Counted from the stretch's first letter, positions 15,258-22,438 are shown. The stretch: 37,198 nt of DNA from Candidatus Parcubacteria bacterium (GCA_028286835.1 JAQBQT010000013.1:1-37198); one strand, 5' to 3'. The notes: generated by a model from the letters alone, not told the origin. Program-made: numbers and translations.

Positions 15258-15467
15258 TATCGGAAATTGCTGCGGTCACCACCCGCAGGCGGCATGAATG
15301 AAAGGCCGAGGCACAGCCCTAATCCGCAGAATGAGAGTCCGGCGTCCGGTGCGAAAGCGCCCGATATCCAGCCGGAAAGTCAGGTGGAACCACGGTCCGG
15401 CATCAGCCGAAAGATCGCCCTGACAAAGTCACGAATTTTTTCGCGATTTTGTCAGGGTTATTTTATT
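15258..15467 (+). promoter_or_regulatory. T-box riboswitch controlling thrS
   Basis: AGGTGGAACCACGG (15382-15395) matches the T-box consensus AGGGUGGNACCGCG. Antiterminator: GTCAGG (15379-15384) pairs with CCTGAC (15419-15424), the TGGAACC bulge is left free for the tRNA 3' end, CGGTC pairs with GATCG (15413-15417), and CGGC-ATCA-GCCG caps it. Terminator alternative: CCCTGACAAA (15418-15427) pairs perfectly with TTTGTCAGGG (15448-15457) and is followed by TTATTTTATT. The two folds share 15418-15424 and exclude each other. Upstream, TCCGGC/GCCGGA (15338-15343/15371-15376) encloses a GAAA-capped hairpin. The hairpin CTGCGG/CCGCAG (15270-15288) displays ACC, a Thr codon followed by A, as a candidate specifier; this last point is inference. 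Uncharged tRNA-Thr should let transcription continue into thrS. Confidence 0.85.
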
Positions 15468-15509
15468 ACCAGAATCAATGCATTTATCAGCGCTTCGGCG
15501 CCACACCCC

Positions 15510-17276
15510 ATGTCCACATCACTCGAACATATCCGCCACACCCTCGCCCATCTTCTGGCCGCCGCAGTCCTGGAACTCTATCCTGATGCTAAGCCGACCA
15601 TCGGTCCGGCCATAGACAACGGCTTCTATTACGACTTCGAGTTCCCCCTCGGTGCAGACGGAAAATCAACGAGCCCTGTCCAGACCGACCTGAAAGACAT
15701 CGAGAAGCGCATGAGGAAACTCCTGCCTTCGTGGAAAGAGATGGCCGGACAAGAAGTGACGCCGGATCAGGCCCGCGACGCATTCAAGGGCAATCCGTAC
15801 AAGACCGAGCTCATCGAAGAGATCCACGGCAAGGGCGAGAACATCACTCTCTACACCGCCGGACACTTCACCGACCTCTGCCGCGGAGGCCATGCCGAGA
15901 ACCCTGCCAAGGAGATTCCGGCCGACTCATTCAAGCTCTCCCGCATCGCCGGCGCATACTGGCGCGGAGACGAGAAGAACGCCATGCTCACCCGCATATA
16001 CGGCCTCGCCTTCGAGTCCAGGGAGGCGCTCGACGCCTACCTGACACAGCTCGCAGAAGCCGAGAAGCGCGACCACAAGAAGCTCGGCAAGGAGCTCGGG
16101 CTTTTCCTCTTCTCGGACCTCGTCGGTTCCGGCCTTCCCCTCTGGACTCCGAAGGGCACCATCATCCGCGAGCTCCTCAACGACTATGTCTGGGAGATGC
16201 GCCGTGCCAAGGGCTACCAGAAAGTCACCATTCCCCACATCACCAAGAAGGATCTCTATGAGACATCTGGCCACTGGGCGAAATTCAAGGACGAGCTCTT
16301 CAAGATAGAGACGCGCGAGAAGCATGTCTTCGCCATGAAGCCCATGAATTGCCCGCACCACACGCAGATCTATGCGAACGAGCTGCGCAGCTACCGCGAC
16401 ATGCCTCAGCGCTACGCCGAGACCACCATGGTGTACCGCGACGAGCAGTCGGGCGAGCTCTCCGGCCTCTCCCGAGTCCGCGCTATCACACAAGACGACG
16501 CGCATGTCTTCTGCCGCAAGAGCCAGATCAAGAATGAGATCTTCGCCATCTGGGATATCATCGACTCCTTCTACAAGACCTTCGGCTTCAAGGATCTGCG
16601 CATCCGCATCTCCCGCCACGATCCGGCCAAGTTCGAGAACTACATAGGCACGCCGGAAGTATGGAAGACCGCCGAGGACCAGCTTGTCTCGCTCGTGAAG
16701 GAGCGTGGCATTTCCGACGTCATCGATGGCCTGGGCGAAGCGGCCATGTACGGCCCGAAGATCGACTTTATCGCCAAGGACTCCATAGGACGCACGCTCC
16801 AGGTCGCGACCATCCAACTCGACTTCAATATGCCGGAACGCTTCGACCTTGCCTGTATGAATGAGAAGGGCGAGAAGGAGCGCATCGTCATGATCCACTG
16901 CGCCATCATGGGCTCCATTGAGCGATTCATGGCCACTCTCATCGAACACACCGGCGGCTTGTTCCCATTCTGGCTCTCCCCAGTCCAGGTCCAAGTCATA
17001 CCTGTCGCCGAGGCATATGCCGACGCCGCCCAGAAAGTCCATGAATCATTGCGTGCAGCCAACATCCGTTCAGAGATAGACCTCTCGAATGACAGCTTCG
17101 GCAAGAAGATCCGCGGAGCCAAGACGGCGCACACGCCATACTTCATCATTCTCGGCGAGAAGGATGTCGCCGCCGGCAAAGTGACCCTCGAATCGCGCGA
17201 CCAGGGCCAGATCGGCCAGGTTTCCATCGAGGGCGTCCTCAAAAAGTTCCAGGAAGAGGTGAAGGAGAGGAAATAA
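15510..17276 (+). CDS. thrS: Threonyl-tRNA synthetase lacking the N-terminal TGS domain
   Basis: 588 residues. It charges tRNA-Thr with threonine. It begins directly in the editing domain: EHIRHTLAHLLAAAVLELYP carries the HxxxH motif (His10, His14), and TDLCRGGHAENPAKE the second Cys/His pair. The class II catalytic core shows TMVYRDEQSGELSGLSRVRA (motif 2) and the zinc ligands in MNCPHHTQIY, TQDDAHVF and IEHTGGLFPFWLSP. The C-terminal anticodon-binding domain runs from VQVIPVAEAYADAAQ. The usual TGS domain (first ~60 residues of E. coli ThrRS) is absent. The frame is open upstream to 15243, but that stretch is the T-box leader, so the start is 15510. Confidence 0.95.
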   Translation: MSTSLEHIRHTLAHLLAAAVLELYPDAKPTIGPAIDNGFYYDFEFPLGADGKSTSPVQTDLKDIEKRMRKLLPSWKEMAGQEVTPDQARDAFKGNPYKTELIEEIHGKGENITLYTAGHFTDLCRGGHAENPAKEIPADSFKLSRIAGAYWRGDEKNAMLTRIYGLAFESREALDAYLTQLAEAEKRDHKKLGKELGLFLFSDLVGSGLPLWTPKGTIIRELLNDYVWEMRRAKGYQKVTIPHITKKDLYETSGHWAKFKDELFKIETREKHVFAMKPMNCPHHTQIYANELRSYRDMPQRYAETTMVYRDEQSGELSGLSRVRAITQDDAHVFCRKSQIKNEIFAIWDIIDSFYKTFGFKDLRIRISRHDPAKFENYIGTPEVWKTAEDQLVSLVKERGISDVIDGLGEAAMYGPKIDFIAKDSIGRTLQVATIQLDFNMPERFDLACMNEKGEKERIVMIHCAIMGSIERFMATLIEHTGGLFPFWLSPVQVQVIPVAEAYADAAQKVHESLRAANIRSEIDLSNDSFGKKIRGAKTAHTPYFIILGEKDVAAGKVTLESRDQGQIGQVSIEGVLKKFQEEVKERK

Positions 17277-17280
17277 AAAG

Positions 17281-17319
17281 TAGGTAAAAGAAAAACCCCG
17301 TGCTTAAAGCATCGGGGTT
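17281..17319 (-). terminator. Rho-independent terminator of the minus-strand gene at 17338
   Basis: AACCCCG+TGCT pairs with AGCA+CGGGGTT with one bulge. On the minus strand it is followed by TTTTTCTTTTACC. The plus side has a poor T-run, so it may also attenuate thrS transcription only weakly. Confidence 0.8.
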
Positions 17320-17337
17320 GGTGTTGAGGGTTTACCG

Positions 17338-17673
17338 TCAGTCTTCAGATTCGTTCTGGAAGTCTAGCGGCGGTTGTGATTGCGGAATTTCTACTCTCTC
17401 TCCAGTAATTCCATTGAGCCTGATCACCTTCTTGAAGAAAGGACCGGCAACAGATTGCGCTGTGAGGTAGATATCCTGTTTAGCTGCGCCCGTAAGGACG
17501 AGCTCTTGACGATCGTCAGCAGGCATCTGGGAGACAATCTCCAGGATGTTCCTAGCGATGACCGCGACGGCGATACGAATCGGTGTTACGAGGTTATAAC
17601 GATCTTGTGAGACCCTTACCACCTCGCAGCCTTCATATACTGCGCGATTTGATGGAGTAAGATCCAAGATCAT
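17338..17673 (-). CDS. Hypothetical protein, second gene of a small operon
   Basis: 111 residues from ATG 17673 (MILDLTPSNRAVYEGCEVVR). I chose this start because GAGG lies 8 nt upstream; an alternative ATG at 17706 gives 122 residues but has no ribosome site and sits right after a hairpin. The middle RIAVAVIARNILEIVSQMPA looks helical, with mixed strands around it, and the C-terminus is Gln/Asp/Glu-rich. No domain recognised and no membrane segment. It lies downstream of the 51-aa gene with an 11-bp hairpin between them. Confidence 0.55.
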   Translation of the reverse strand: MILDLTPSNRAVYEGCEVVRVSQDRYNLVTPIRIAVAVIARNILEIVSQMPADDRQELVLTGAAKQDIYLTAQSVAGPFFKKVIRLNGITGERVEIPQSQPPLDFQNESED

Positions 17674-17715
17674 AATAGTTTCCTCACTTGTTACTGGATT
17701 TTCCATAGAGCAAAT

Positions 17716-17741
17716 GAAAGGGCTTCCAGAGAAGCCCTTTC
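17716..17741 (-). other. Perfect 11-bp intercistronic hairpin
   Basis: GAAAGGGCTTC (17716-17726) and GAAGCCCTTTC (17731-17741) are exact inverted repeats around a CAGA loop. On the minus strand the 3' side runs into ATTTGCTC, a weak U-run, so it may be a partial terminator or a stability/processing element between the two small genes. Confidence 0.7.
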
Positions 17742-17750
17742 GAAGACTTG

Positions 17751-17906
17751 TCAGTTGGATTGGAATTCCTGAACGATGTTGCGAACGCGGTCGATGATTT
17801 CAGTCAGCTTGGGGACATATTGACTGTCCTCCTTGCGTTTCCTTACGTCTTCGACGATGTTTGAAACCGGTTCAATCGTTCCATCTGGCAATATGTATCC
17901 GGACAT
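17751..17906 (-). CDS. Small hypothetical protein (51 aa)
   Basis: From ATG 17906: MSGYILPDGTIEPVSNIVED followed by a charged helical stretch VRKRKEDSQYVPKLTEIIDR and VRNIVQEFQSN. An AGGAG lies 9 nt before the ATG, a clear ribosome site. It is preceded by a 120-nt leader from a near-consensus promoter. Too short to appear in many gene calls. No family recognised; the amphipathic C-terminal helix suggests a partner-binding protein, which is only a guess. Confidence 0.6.
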   Translation of the reverse strand: MSGYILPDGTIEPVSNIVEDVRKRKEDSQYVPKLTEIIDRVRNIVQEFQSN

Positions 17907-18034
17907 GACACTGTCTCCTAATACCCCCAAGTTTCTACTGGGTGGGGCGCCAAGTGACTACCGGGCAGTCTTCCAGCTCGCTGTTGTGTGGGTCGCGAGT
18001 ACCTATTTGTAAAGAACTAACCTTGACATATACT

Positions 18035-18062
18035 ATTATAGCATATTTAATATTAATGTCAA
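18035..18062 (-). promoter_or_regulatory. Near-consensus promoter of the small-gene operon
   Basis: On the minus strand TTGACA (18062-18057) and TATAAT (18040-18035) are separated by 16 bp, with an extended TGC before the -10. It is the strongest promoter in the window by eye. CTTGACAT recurs inverted on the other side (18022-18029), so the AT-rich interval lies inside an 8-bp inverted repeat. The leader (about 18027-17907) is GC-rich and can form hairpins such as CCCC/GGGG near 17930-17950. Confidence 0.8.
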
Positions 18063-18068
18063 GCATAC

Positions 18069-18093
18069 AAAAAGCCCCATTTCTGGGGCCTTT
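18069..18093 (-). terminator. Rho-independent terminator of the PKD surface protein gene
   Basis: GCCCC (18074-18078) pairs with GGGGC (18085-18089); the minus strand then reads TTTTTG. The plus side carries CTTTT, so it may act weakly in both directions. Confidence 0.75.
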
Positions 18094-18191
18094 TGGCACT
18101 CAATTTTAAGCCTTGGCGAGGCTAGACGTTTATTTGGAGCCGCACCCGTCGCACATTCGGACCGCTTCGATTCCCGTCGATTCCCTGCCGG

Positions 18192-19211
18192 TTAGATCTT
18201 CGTCTTGTTGAACGTGAGATACATGACCGCGGCGAAGAGGACGAGGATCACGAGGACCGCGACCCATCCCCACGGGACATTGTTGAGGGAGAAGATCGAG
18301 TTGGCGCCGAGATCGGTCTGGACCGGAGTAGGCTGAGGAGCCTGGACAACCGGCTTTGTCGGCTTCGGAGCGACATAGCCGCTGCGTACCGAGACCGTGT
18401 TGGAGCATGCCCATGTCGTGCTCCTGCCGTCGGCAGAAGTGACCGAGACAATGGCGCTCTTCGTGCCTGCGGACTGGTAGTACTTGATGGCCGTGGCGTT
18501 CGAGCCCGTGAGGCCGTCAGAACCGGTCCATGAATACGTGTACGGTGCCATGCCGCCCGTGACTTCGACATTCCATGTGACAGGCTGGTTTATGGAAGCC
18601 GTCGCAGGATCTGAATAGCATCCAACCTGGAGGCCGCTCGCATTCGAGGAGACGACCGTCGGATATGTGTATGTATTCTGCTGGTAGTAGTAGCCATTGT
18701 TATAGCTGTCGTAGACGTTCACTGATCCAGAGCATGAGACGGTGACTGTCTGTCCGCCTGAATAGACGGAGACTGTGGCTGTCTTGTAGCCCGGATTGTA
18801 ATACGTCATATAGGCTGTCGATCCTGAGCCATAGAGGCCGTCGGTGCCGGACCAGCTATACGAATAAGAGCCTGTGCCGCCCGATGCGTATGCATTCCAC
18901 TGGACAGACTGGCCTGTCGAGACAGATGAGTTTGCTGCATAGCATGAGACGCCGAGGTTCTGGTACTGAGGCTGCGGCTGCGGATATGGATACGGCTGCG
19001 GAGGCGGAACCGTGTTGGTTGCCGGCGTACCGCAGTAGTAATATCCGTTCGGATACGTATACGGATGCGGACACGGATAGCTGTTGCCGTTTCCGCCGTA
19101 CGCGACGTAGGCGTGGGCCTGAGCCGGGAAAGCAGCCACAACAAAGCTGAGGGCCAGCACCGTAAGGGCTGTTCCGATCGCTGCATACATTTTGATTACA
19201 GTGTTTTTCAT
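18192..19211 (-). CDS. Surface protein with two PKD/Ig-like domains and C-terminal membrane anchor
   Basis: 339 residues. A signal peptide ends near residue 34 (AAIGTALTVLALSFVVAAFP then AQAHA). A Tyr/Pro/Gly-rich segment follows (35-83, PPPQPYPYPQPQPQYQ). Two related domains of about 85 residues occupy about 84-170 and 195-275; both start with V(S/G)CY, carry SVQWN/PVTWN, a GGxxxYxYSWxGxDGL core and end in a Cys-containing strand, so each probably holds one disulfide. A Pro-rich spacer leads to a membrane helix (VPWGWVAVLVILVLFAAVMY) and a short basic tail. It likely sits on the cell surface facing outward; partner unknown. Confidence 0.8.
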   Translation of the reverse strand: MKNTVIKMYAAIGTALTVLALSFVVAAFPAQAHAYVAYGGNGNSYPCPHPYTYPNGYYYCGTPATNTVPPPQPYPYPQPQPQYQNLGVSCYAANSSVSTGQSVQWNAYASGGTGSYSYSWSGTDGLYGSGSTAYMTYYNPGYKTATVSVYSGGQTVTVSCSGSVNVYDSYNNGYYYQQNTYTYPTVVSSNASGLQVGCYSDPATASINQPVTWNVEVTGGMAPYTYSWTGSDGLTGSNATAIKYYQSAGTKSAIVSVTSADGRSTTWACSNTVSVRSGYVAPKPTKPVVQAPQPTPVQTDLGANSIFSLNNVPWGWVAVLVILVLFAAVMYLTFNKTKI

Positions 19212-19313
19212 ATATTTGATGTGCCTGTTTTCCTCTCAAGCCCCGAAAGCCGTAATATGGCTTAACTGGGGCGCAGAACAAAACGAGCTGTTATTAATTG
19301 GGTAACAGGCAGT

Positions 19314-19342
19314 ACTATATACTATAATTAAGAAAAAGTCAA
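19314..19342 (-). promoter_or_regulatory. Promoter of the PKD surface protein gene, with structured leader
   Basis: TTGACT (19342-19337) and TATAGT (19319-19314) on the minus strand are 17 bp apart. The leader of about 95 nt holds a stable hairpin: GCCCC/GGGGC enclosing AAGCC/GGCTT (about 19240-19272), followed by GAGAGG roughly 18 nt before the ATG. Confidence 0.75.
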
Positions 19343-19349
19343 GTGAGGG

Positions 19350-19422
19350 TGCCGAGGACCAGGATCGAACTGGTGACCCTTCCCTCTTCAGGGGAATGCT
19401 CTACCAACTGAGCTACCTCGGC
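19350..19422 (-). tRNA. tRNA-Phe (GAA)
   Basis: Acceptor GCCGAGG/CCTCGGC with discriminator A; anticodon loop CTGAAGA with GAA (complement at 19387-19389); T-loop TTCGATC. CCA is not encoded. The 5' end directly touches the stop codon of the upstream 79-aa gene. Confidence 0.96.
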
Positions 19423-19662
19423 TTATTTGAAGAATGACGGGACTGAAGCGCCGGAAACCGAGCCGTATATGCCGACAAGCTGATTGATATACGGCTGGAT
19501 GAAATAATATGCTCCGACGCTGACCCCGAGGATGACGACCCAGTAGAGGATCCTCGCGAGAAGGGCCAGGCGGCCGGTGCGACGGATGCTCTTCAGCATG
19601 CCGTTATTCTCTTCCGCGATCGCATAGGTGCGTTCAAGCAAAGATTTCTCTTCAGGGGTCAT
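19423..19662 (-). CDS. Small membrane protein (79 aa), cotranscribed with tRNA-Phe
   Basis: 79 residues. An N-terminal amphipathic helix (TPEEKSLLERTYAIAEENNG) precedes a basic turn (RRTGRLALLAR) and one membrane helix (ILYWVVILGVSVGAYYFI), then a short outer tail ending SFFK. No family recognised, although this topology is common among small CPR proteins. TGCTAGACT lies 7 nt before its ATG, a leaderless layout. The TAA stop is immediately followed by the tRNA, so one transcript probably carries both. Confidence 0.65.
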   Translation of the reverse strand: MTPEEKSLLERTYAIAEENNGMLKSIRRTGRLALLARILYWVVILGVSVGAYYFIQPYINQLVGIYGSVSGASVPSFFK

Positions 19663-19685
19663 CGCGAAAAGTCTAGCAGAAAATG

Positions 19686-19694
19686 TGCTATATT
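19686..19694 (+). promoter_or_regulatory. Extended -10 promoter for tRNA-Arg
   Basis: TGCTATATT fits an extended -10 lying 30 nt before the tRNA 5' end. It overlaps the divergent promoter region of the 79-aa gene. Confidence 0.5.
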
Positions 19695-19724
19695 CCTAGT
19701 GCGCGCAGCCATGGCGCGAGACAA

Positions 19725-19796
19725 GCCCTCGTAGTTCAATGGATAGAACAACTCCGTCCTAAGGAGTGGATGTAGGTTCGATTCCTGCCGGGGGCA
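19725..19796 (+). tRNA. tRNA-Arg (CCU)
   Basis: Acceptor GCCCTCG pairs with CGGGGGC (one T-G pair), discriminator A19796. Anticodon stem ACTCC/GGAGT holds loop GTCCTAA with CCT at 19758-19760. T-arm GTAGG with TTCGATT follows. CCA is not encoded. Confidence 0.93.
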
Positions 19797-19809
19797 CAGA
19801 ATATGAGGA

Positions 19810-19838
19810 TTGAATAATGGGTGCATATATTGTAAGAT
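19810..19838 (+). promoter_or_regulatory. Promoter for the membrane protein at 19883
   Basis: TTGAAT (19810-19815) and TAAGAT (19833-19838) are 17 bp apart. The leader is about 38 nt. Confidence 0.6.
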
Positions 19839-19882
19839 ATATCCGCACTCGTTCTTTTCAACCCTCAGTTAGGAGATTTCGT

Positions 19883-20272
19883 ATGAAATACAAGCTTCTC
19901 GAGCCGTTCGTAGTCATCGGCTCGCTATTGTATGGCGTGCTGCAGATTTCGATCTACTTCTGCCATTGCGGCGGAGTTTTGGCTGATATCAGTTCATGGT
20001 CAGGTTCCCTTTTGATCGTCGGCATCTGCTGCGGCGTATGGTGCGAGAAATACAGATTTCATCGCAATGTTCCTCTGGAGGGGCTCTGCCCGCTTTCCTT
20101 ATTTGGAACGCTAACAGCGATCCTGGCAGTCATCGTGATCGTAGGCATATATGTCCAAGAGATCGGGCCGATCGCCCGTTTTCTTCACGTCGCATACGGC
20201 ATAGGTCTCGTCGCAATAGCTTTGGCATACTTTCTAGCTCCCCATTATTTCAAAAAGGAGGAGCCTGAATGA
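19883..20272 (+). CDS. Four-helix membrane protein, unknown function
   Basis: 129 residues from ATG 19883, chosen because TAGGAG lies 8 nt upstream, a clear ribosome site; the frame is open further upstream but without such a site. Four hydrophobic segments are visible at about residues 8-27, 36-53, 72-92 and 99-118. Several Cys sit near or in helices (FCHCGG, GICCGVWCEK), which might form disulfides or bind metal. No family recognised. A strong terminator follows 11 nt after the stop, so it is a single-gene unit. Confidence 0.65.
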   Translation: MKYKLLEPFVVIGSLLYGVLQISIYFCHCGGVLADISSWSGSLLIVGICCGVWCEKYRFHRNVPLEGLCPLSLFGTLTAILAVIVIVGIYVQEIGPIARFLHVAYGIGLVAIALAYFLAPHYFKKEEPE

Positions 20273-20282
20273 TTTACATAGC

Positions 20283-20313
20283 AAGCCCCGCACATAGGTA
20301 GCGGGGCTTTTTT
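20283..20313 (+). terminator. Strong rho-independent terminator
   Basis: AAGCCCCGC and GCGGGGCTT form a perfect 9-bp stem followed by TTTTT. Confidence 0.92.
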
Positions 20314-20347
20314 ATCGCAGGGAATGCTGTGCGGCCATTTTCAGCCA

Positions 20348-20376
20348 ATAAAAAAGCGCGATCCGTATCGCGCTTT
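20348..20376 (-). terminator. Strong rho-independent terminator of the gene at 20402
   Basis: AAAGCGCGAT (20353-20362) and ATCGCGCTTT (20367-20376) form a perfect 10-bp stem around CCGT; on the minus strand it ends in TTTTTTATTG. Confidence 0.92.
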
Positions 20377-20401
20377 GACTGATAGTAGATCCGTCGTAGG
20401 A

Positions 20402-21043
20402 CTACTGAGGAATCAGGTCTGCCTTCCGCATAGCATATTTGGTTTTCTCAACTTCGACATACATATTCTTATGTTTAGCGATATTCAGAGCCATCTGGAA
20501 GTGGCCATTCACTTCGCTAGGTAATCCCCCTTGGATCTTATGAAAAATCCCCAGGGATCGCTGATACCTCACATGTATGCGGGAAGAGACGCCGAGCATA
20601 CATAACCTGCGCGCCTCTTCATACAAAGCCTCCGCTTTTAATTCTTCCCCCTCATCGAGGTCCAGCAATGCTTCCGCTTGGCAGATAAGCAGCAGTGCGC
20701 GAGTATCGCGAGAAATATCTTCGGGCAATCCATGCGGAAATGTGCCCTCGATAAATTCCAGTGCTTCATCGCCGCCATATACCAAAAGCAGAAACTCCAT
20801 CCGTCTTACGATGTCTTCCGGAGCAAACGGGGCCAATCCATATTTTCTGGTGACCTCGCACATCAGGCGTTCTGCCTGGATGGCTTTGCTCTGCATTACC
20901 ATCCACCAGAGTGGTTTAAGCCAGAAGGATTTTACCATTTCCAGCGAGGCCATATCTGCACTTGCCATAAAGGAGTAGGAGGACTCCAGCAATTCGCGCG
21001 CTGCAACCGCTCTTTCCACTGAGCAATTTTCATTCGACTTCAT
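20402..21043 (-). CDS. Helical repeat (TPR-like) protein, unknown function
   Basis: 213 residues, almost all helix. Pairs of helices with Ala/Leu spacing resemble TPR units, for example LLLICQAEALLDLDEGEELK followed by AEALYEEARRLCMLG, and VRYQRSLGIFHKIQGGLPSE followed by the similar HFQMALNIAKHKNMY. Such folds usually bind another protein. No enzyme motif or membrane segment is present. TATACA lies 7 nt before the ATG, so the mRNA may be leaderless. The gene lies 81 nt downstream of prfA on the same strand and has its own terminator. Base composition is more AT-rich than prfA. Confidence 0.65.
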   Translation of the reverse strand: MKSNENCSVERAVAARELLESSYSFMASADMASLEMVKSFWLKPLWWMVMQSKAIQAERLMCEVTRKYGLAPFAPEDIVRRMEFLLLVYGGDEALEFIEGTFPHGLPEDISRDTRALLLICQAEALLDLDEGEELKAEALYEEARRLCMLGVSSRIHVRYQRSLGIFHKIQGGLPSEVNGHFQMALNIAKHKNMYVEVEKTKYAMRKADLIPQ

Positions 21044-21124
21044 ATAGAGTTGTATAGAACTGACGTTTTTGTGTTGTATGTGATTCGTGAACTGATGCTA
21101 GATTGTATATAACATCATTATTCC

Positions 21125-22111
21125 TTATTCGTCAAGGTCTGTAGCGGTCGATGCAGTTTTACCGCTCTTCTCGAATTCATGGAGCGCGTCTATGATGGGG
21201 CCCACCTTCCCTGCCAGAATGGCCGGAATGTTGTGCCAGGATTCCTTGATGCGGTGATCGGTGATGCGATCCTGAGGAAAATTGTATGTGCGGATCTTCT
21301 CGGAGCGGTCGCCTGTGCCGATCTGTCCGGAACGGAGGTCGGCAAACTTCTTCATCTCTTCTTCGGCCTTGATGACTTCGAGCTTGGCAAGAATAATGGC
21401 GAGGGCGCGCTCCTTGTTGGCGCTTTGCGAGCGCTCTGCGGTGGCGCGGACCATGATACCGGACGGCTTGTGGAGCATGCGCACGGCAGTCTCAACTTTG
21501 TTCACGTTCTGGCCGCCCTTGCCGCCGGAGCGCGAGGTCTCGATCTCGAGATCTGCGGGATTAATGACGATCTTGGACTTCTTGCGGATGGGCATGATGG
21601 CGACGGAGGCCGTGGAGGTATGGATGCGGCCGGACTTCTCGGTCTCGGGCACCCGCTGTACGCGATGAACACCGGTCTCCCAGCGGAGATCGTTATATAC
21701 GCCGATGCCTTTTATTTCCATCGACGCTTCCTTGTATCCACCGAGGTCATTCTTGGACTCGTCTATGATCTTTGTCTGCCATCCCTTTGTCTCGGCATAT
21801 CGCTGATACATCGTGAGGAGCTCGAAGGCAAAGAGAGCCGCCTCGTCTCCCCCGGCGCCTGCGCGGACTTCGAGGATGATCTCGTTTGGCTTCTCGTCCT
21901 CAACTTCTTCGGCCGCAACGATCTCCTTCATCTGGTTCTCGAGGCCGCTTTTCTGCTCAAGAATGGAGACGAGCTCATGCTCTGCCATTTCCTTCATGGC
22001 AGGATCGCTCGCAGAAAGAGCCCGCGTCTCGGCCTCATCGGCAGAGAGCTTTTCATACATGCCGGCGAGGAATGCAGTTTTGGGATTGTTCTTGTAGAGT
22101 TCGAGGTCCAT
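21125..22111 (-). CDS. prfA: Peptide chain release factor 1
   Basis: 328 residues. It recognises UAA and UAG and releases the finished peptide. The GGQ motif is in SRSGGKGGQNVNKVETAVRM, and the RF1 stop-codon motif PxT appears as PET in VQRVPETEKSGRIHTST (RF2 would have SPF). KIRTYNFPQDRITDHRI is also RF1-type. It is about 30 residues shorter than E. coli RF1 because the N-terminal domain is compact. TGCTATACT lies 22 nt upstream (22134-22142 region), right after the rpmE terminator, so it has its own promoter. Confidence 0.96.
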   Translation of the reverse strand: MDLELYKNNPKTAFLAGMYEKLSADEAETRALSASDPAMKEMAEHELVSILEQKSGLENQMKEIVAAEEVEDEKPNEIILEVRAGAGGDEAALFAFELLTMYQRYAETKGWQTKIIDESKNDLGGYKEASMEIKGIGVYNDLRWETGVHRVQRVPETEKSGRIHTSTASVAIMPIRKKSKIVINPADLEIETSRSGGKGGQNVNKVETAVRMLHKPSGIMVRATAERSQSANKERALAIILAKLEVIKAEEEMKKFADLRSGQIGTGDRSEKIRTYNFPQDRITDHRIKESWHNIPAILAGKVGPIIDALHEFEKSGKTASTATDLDE

Positions 22112-22140
22112 ATAGCAGAGGCTGTCAGATAGAAGTATAG

Positions 22141-22165
22141 CAAAAGCGCCCCAGAGAGGGCGCTT
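22141..22165 (-). terminator. Rho-independent terminator after rpmE
   Basis: On the minus strand AAGCGCCC and GGGGCGCTT pair around TCTCT, followed by TTGCTATA. The prfA -10 overlaps its 3' end. Confidence 0.8.
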
Positions 22166-22171
22166 GGGCAG

Positions 22172-22438
22172 CTATTTCTTTGCGGGCGCCTTGGACTTCG
22201 ATTGGCGGGTCTTGAATTTCTCGACGCGGCCTGCGGTGTCGATGGTCTTCTCCTGGTTCGTGTAGAACGGATGGGAAGCGCTGGAGATTTCGACTGAGAA
22301 CATCGGATATTCCTTGCCGTCGGTCCACTTTCCGGTTTCCTTGGTCTCGATGGCCGAAGGAATGAGGAATTTGGCTCCGCTTGAGTTGTCGGAGAAGATG
22401 ACCTGGCGGTAGTTCTCCGGATGGATTTCTTTCTTCAT
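22172..22438 (-). CDS. rpmE2: Ribosomal protein bL31, type B
   Basis: 88 residues. The start MKKEIHPENYRQVIFSDNSS and the KWTDGKEYPMFSVEISSASH region, ending with PFYTNQEKTIDTAGRVEKF, are typical of bL31. The zinc-binding Cys residues of the A type are absent and the length and internal insertion match the B type. A Lys/Ala tail (TRQSKSKAPAKK) follows. It is part of the 50S subunit near the central protuberance. Loss of the zinc ligands means it does not depend on zinc. Confidence 0.95.
   Translation of the reverse strand: MKKEIHPENYRQVIFSDNSSGAKFLIPSAIETKETGKWTDGKEYPMFSVEISSASHPFYTNQEKTIDTAGRVEKFKTRQSKSKAPAKK

Noticed and set aside
15243-15509. Long N-terminal extension of the thrS reading frame (89 codons)
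   Set aside because: The segment contains the T-box, antiterminator and terminator hairpins, has a non-protein-like sequence, and ThrRS homology begins right at Met 15510.
18130-18191. Tiny open frame ending MCDGCGSK downstream of the PKD gene
   Set aside because: Eight codons without ribosome site or promoter; no support.
19222-19311. 8-bp inverted repeat TGCCTGTT/AACAGGCA across the leader of the PKD gene as a riboswitch helix
   Set aside because: The promoter puts the transcription start inside the upstream arm, so most of that arm would not be in the RNA.
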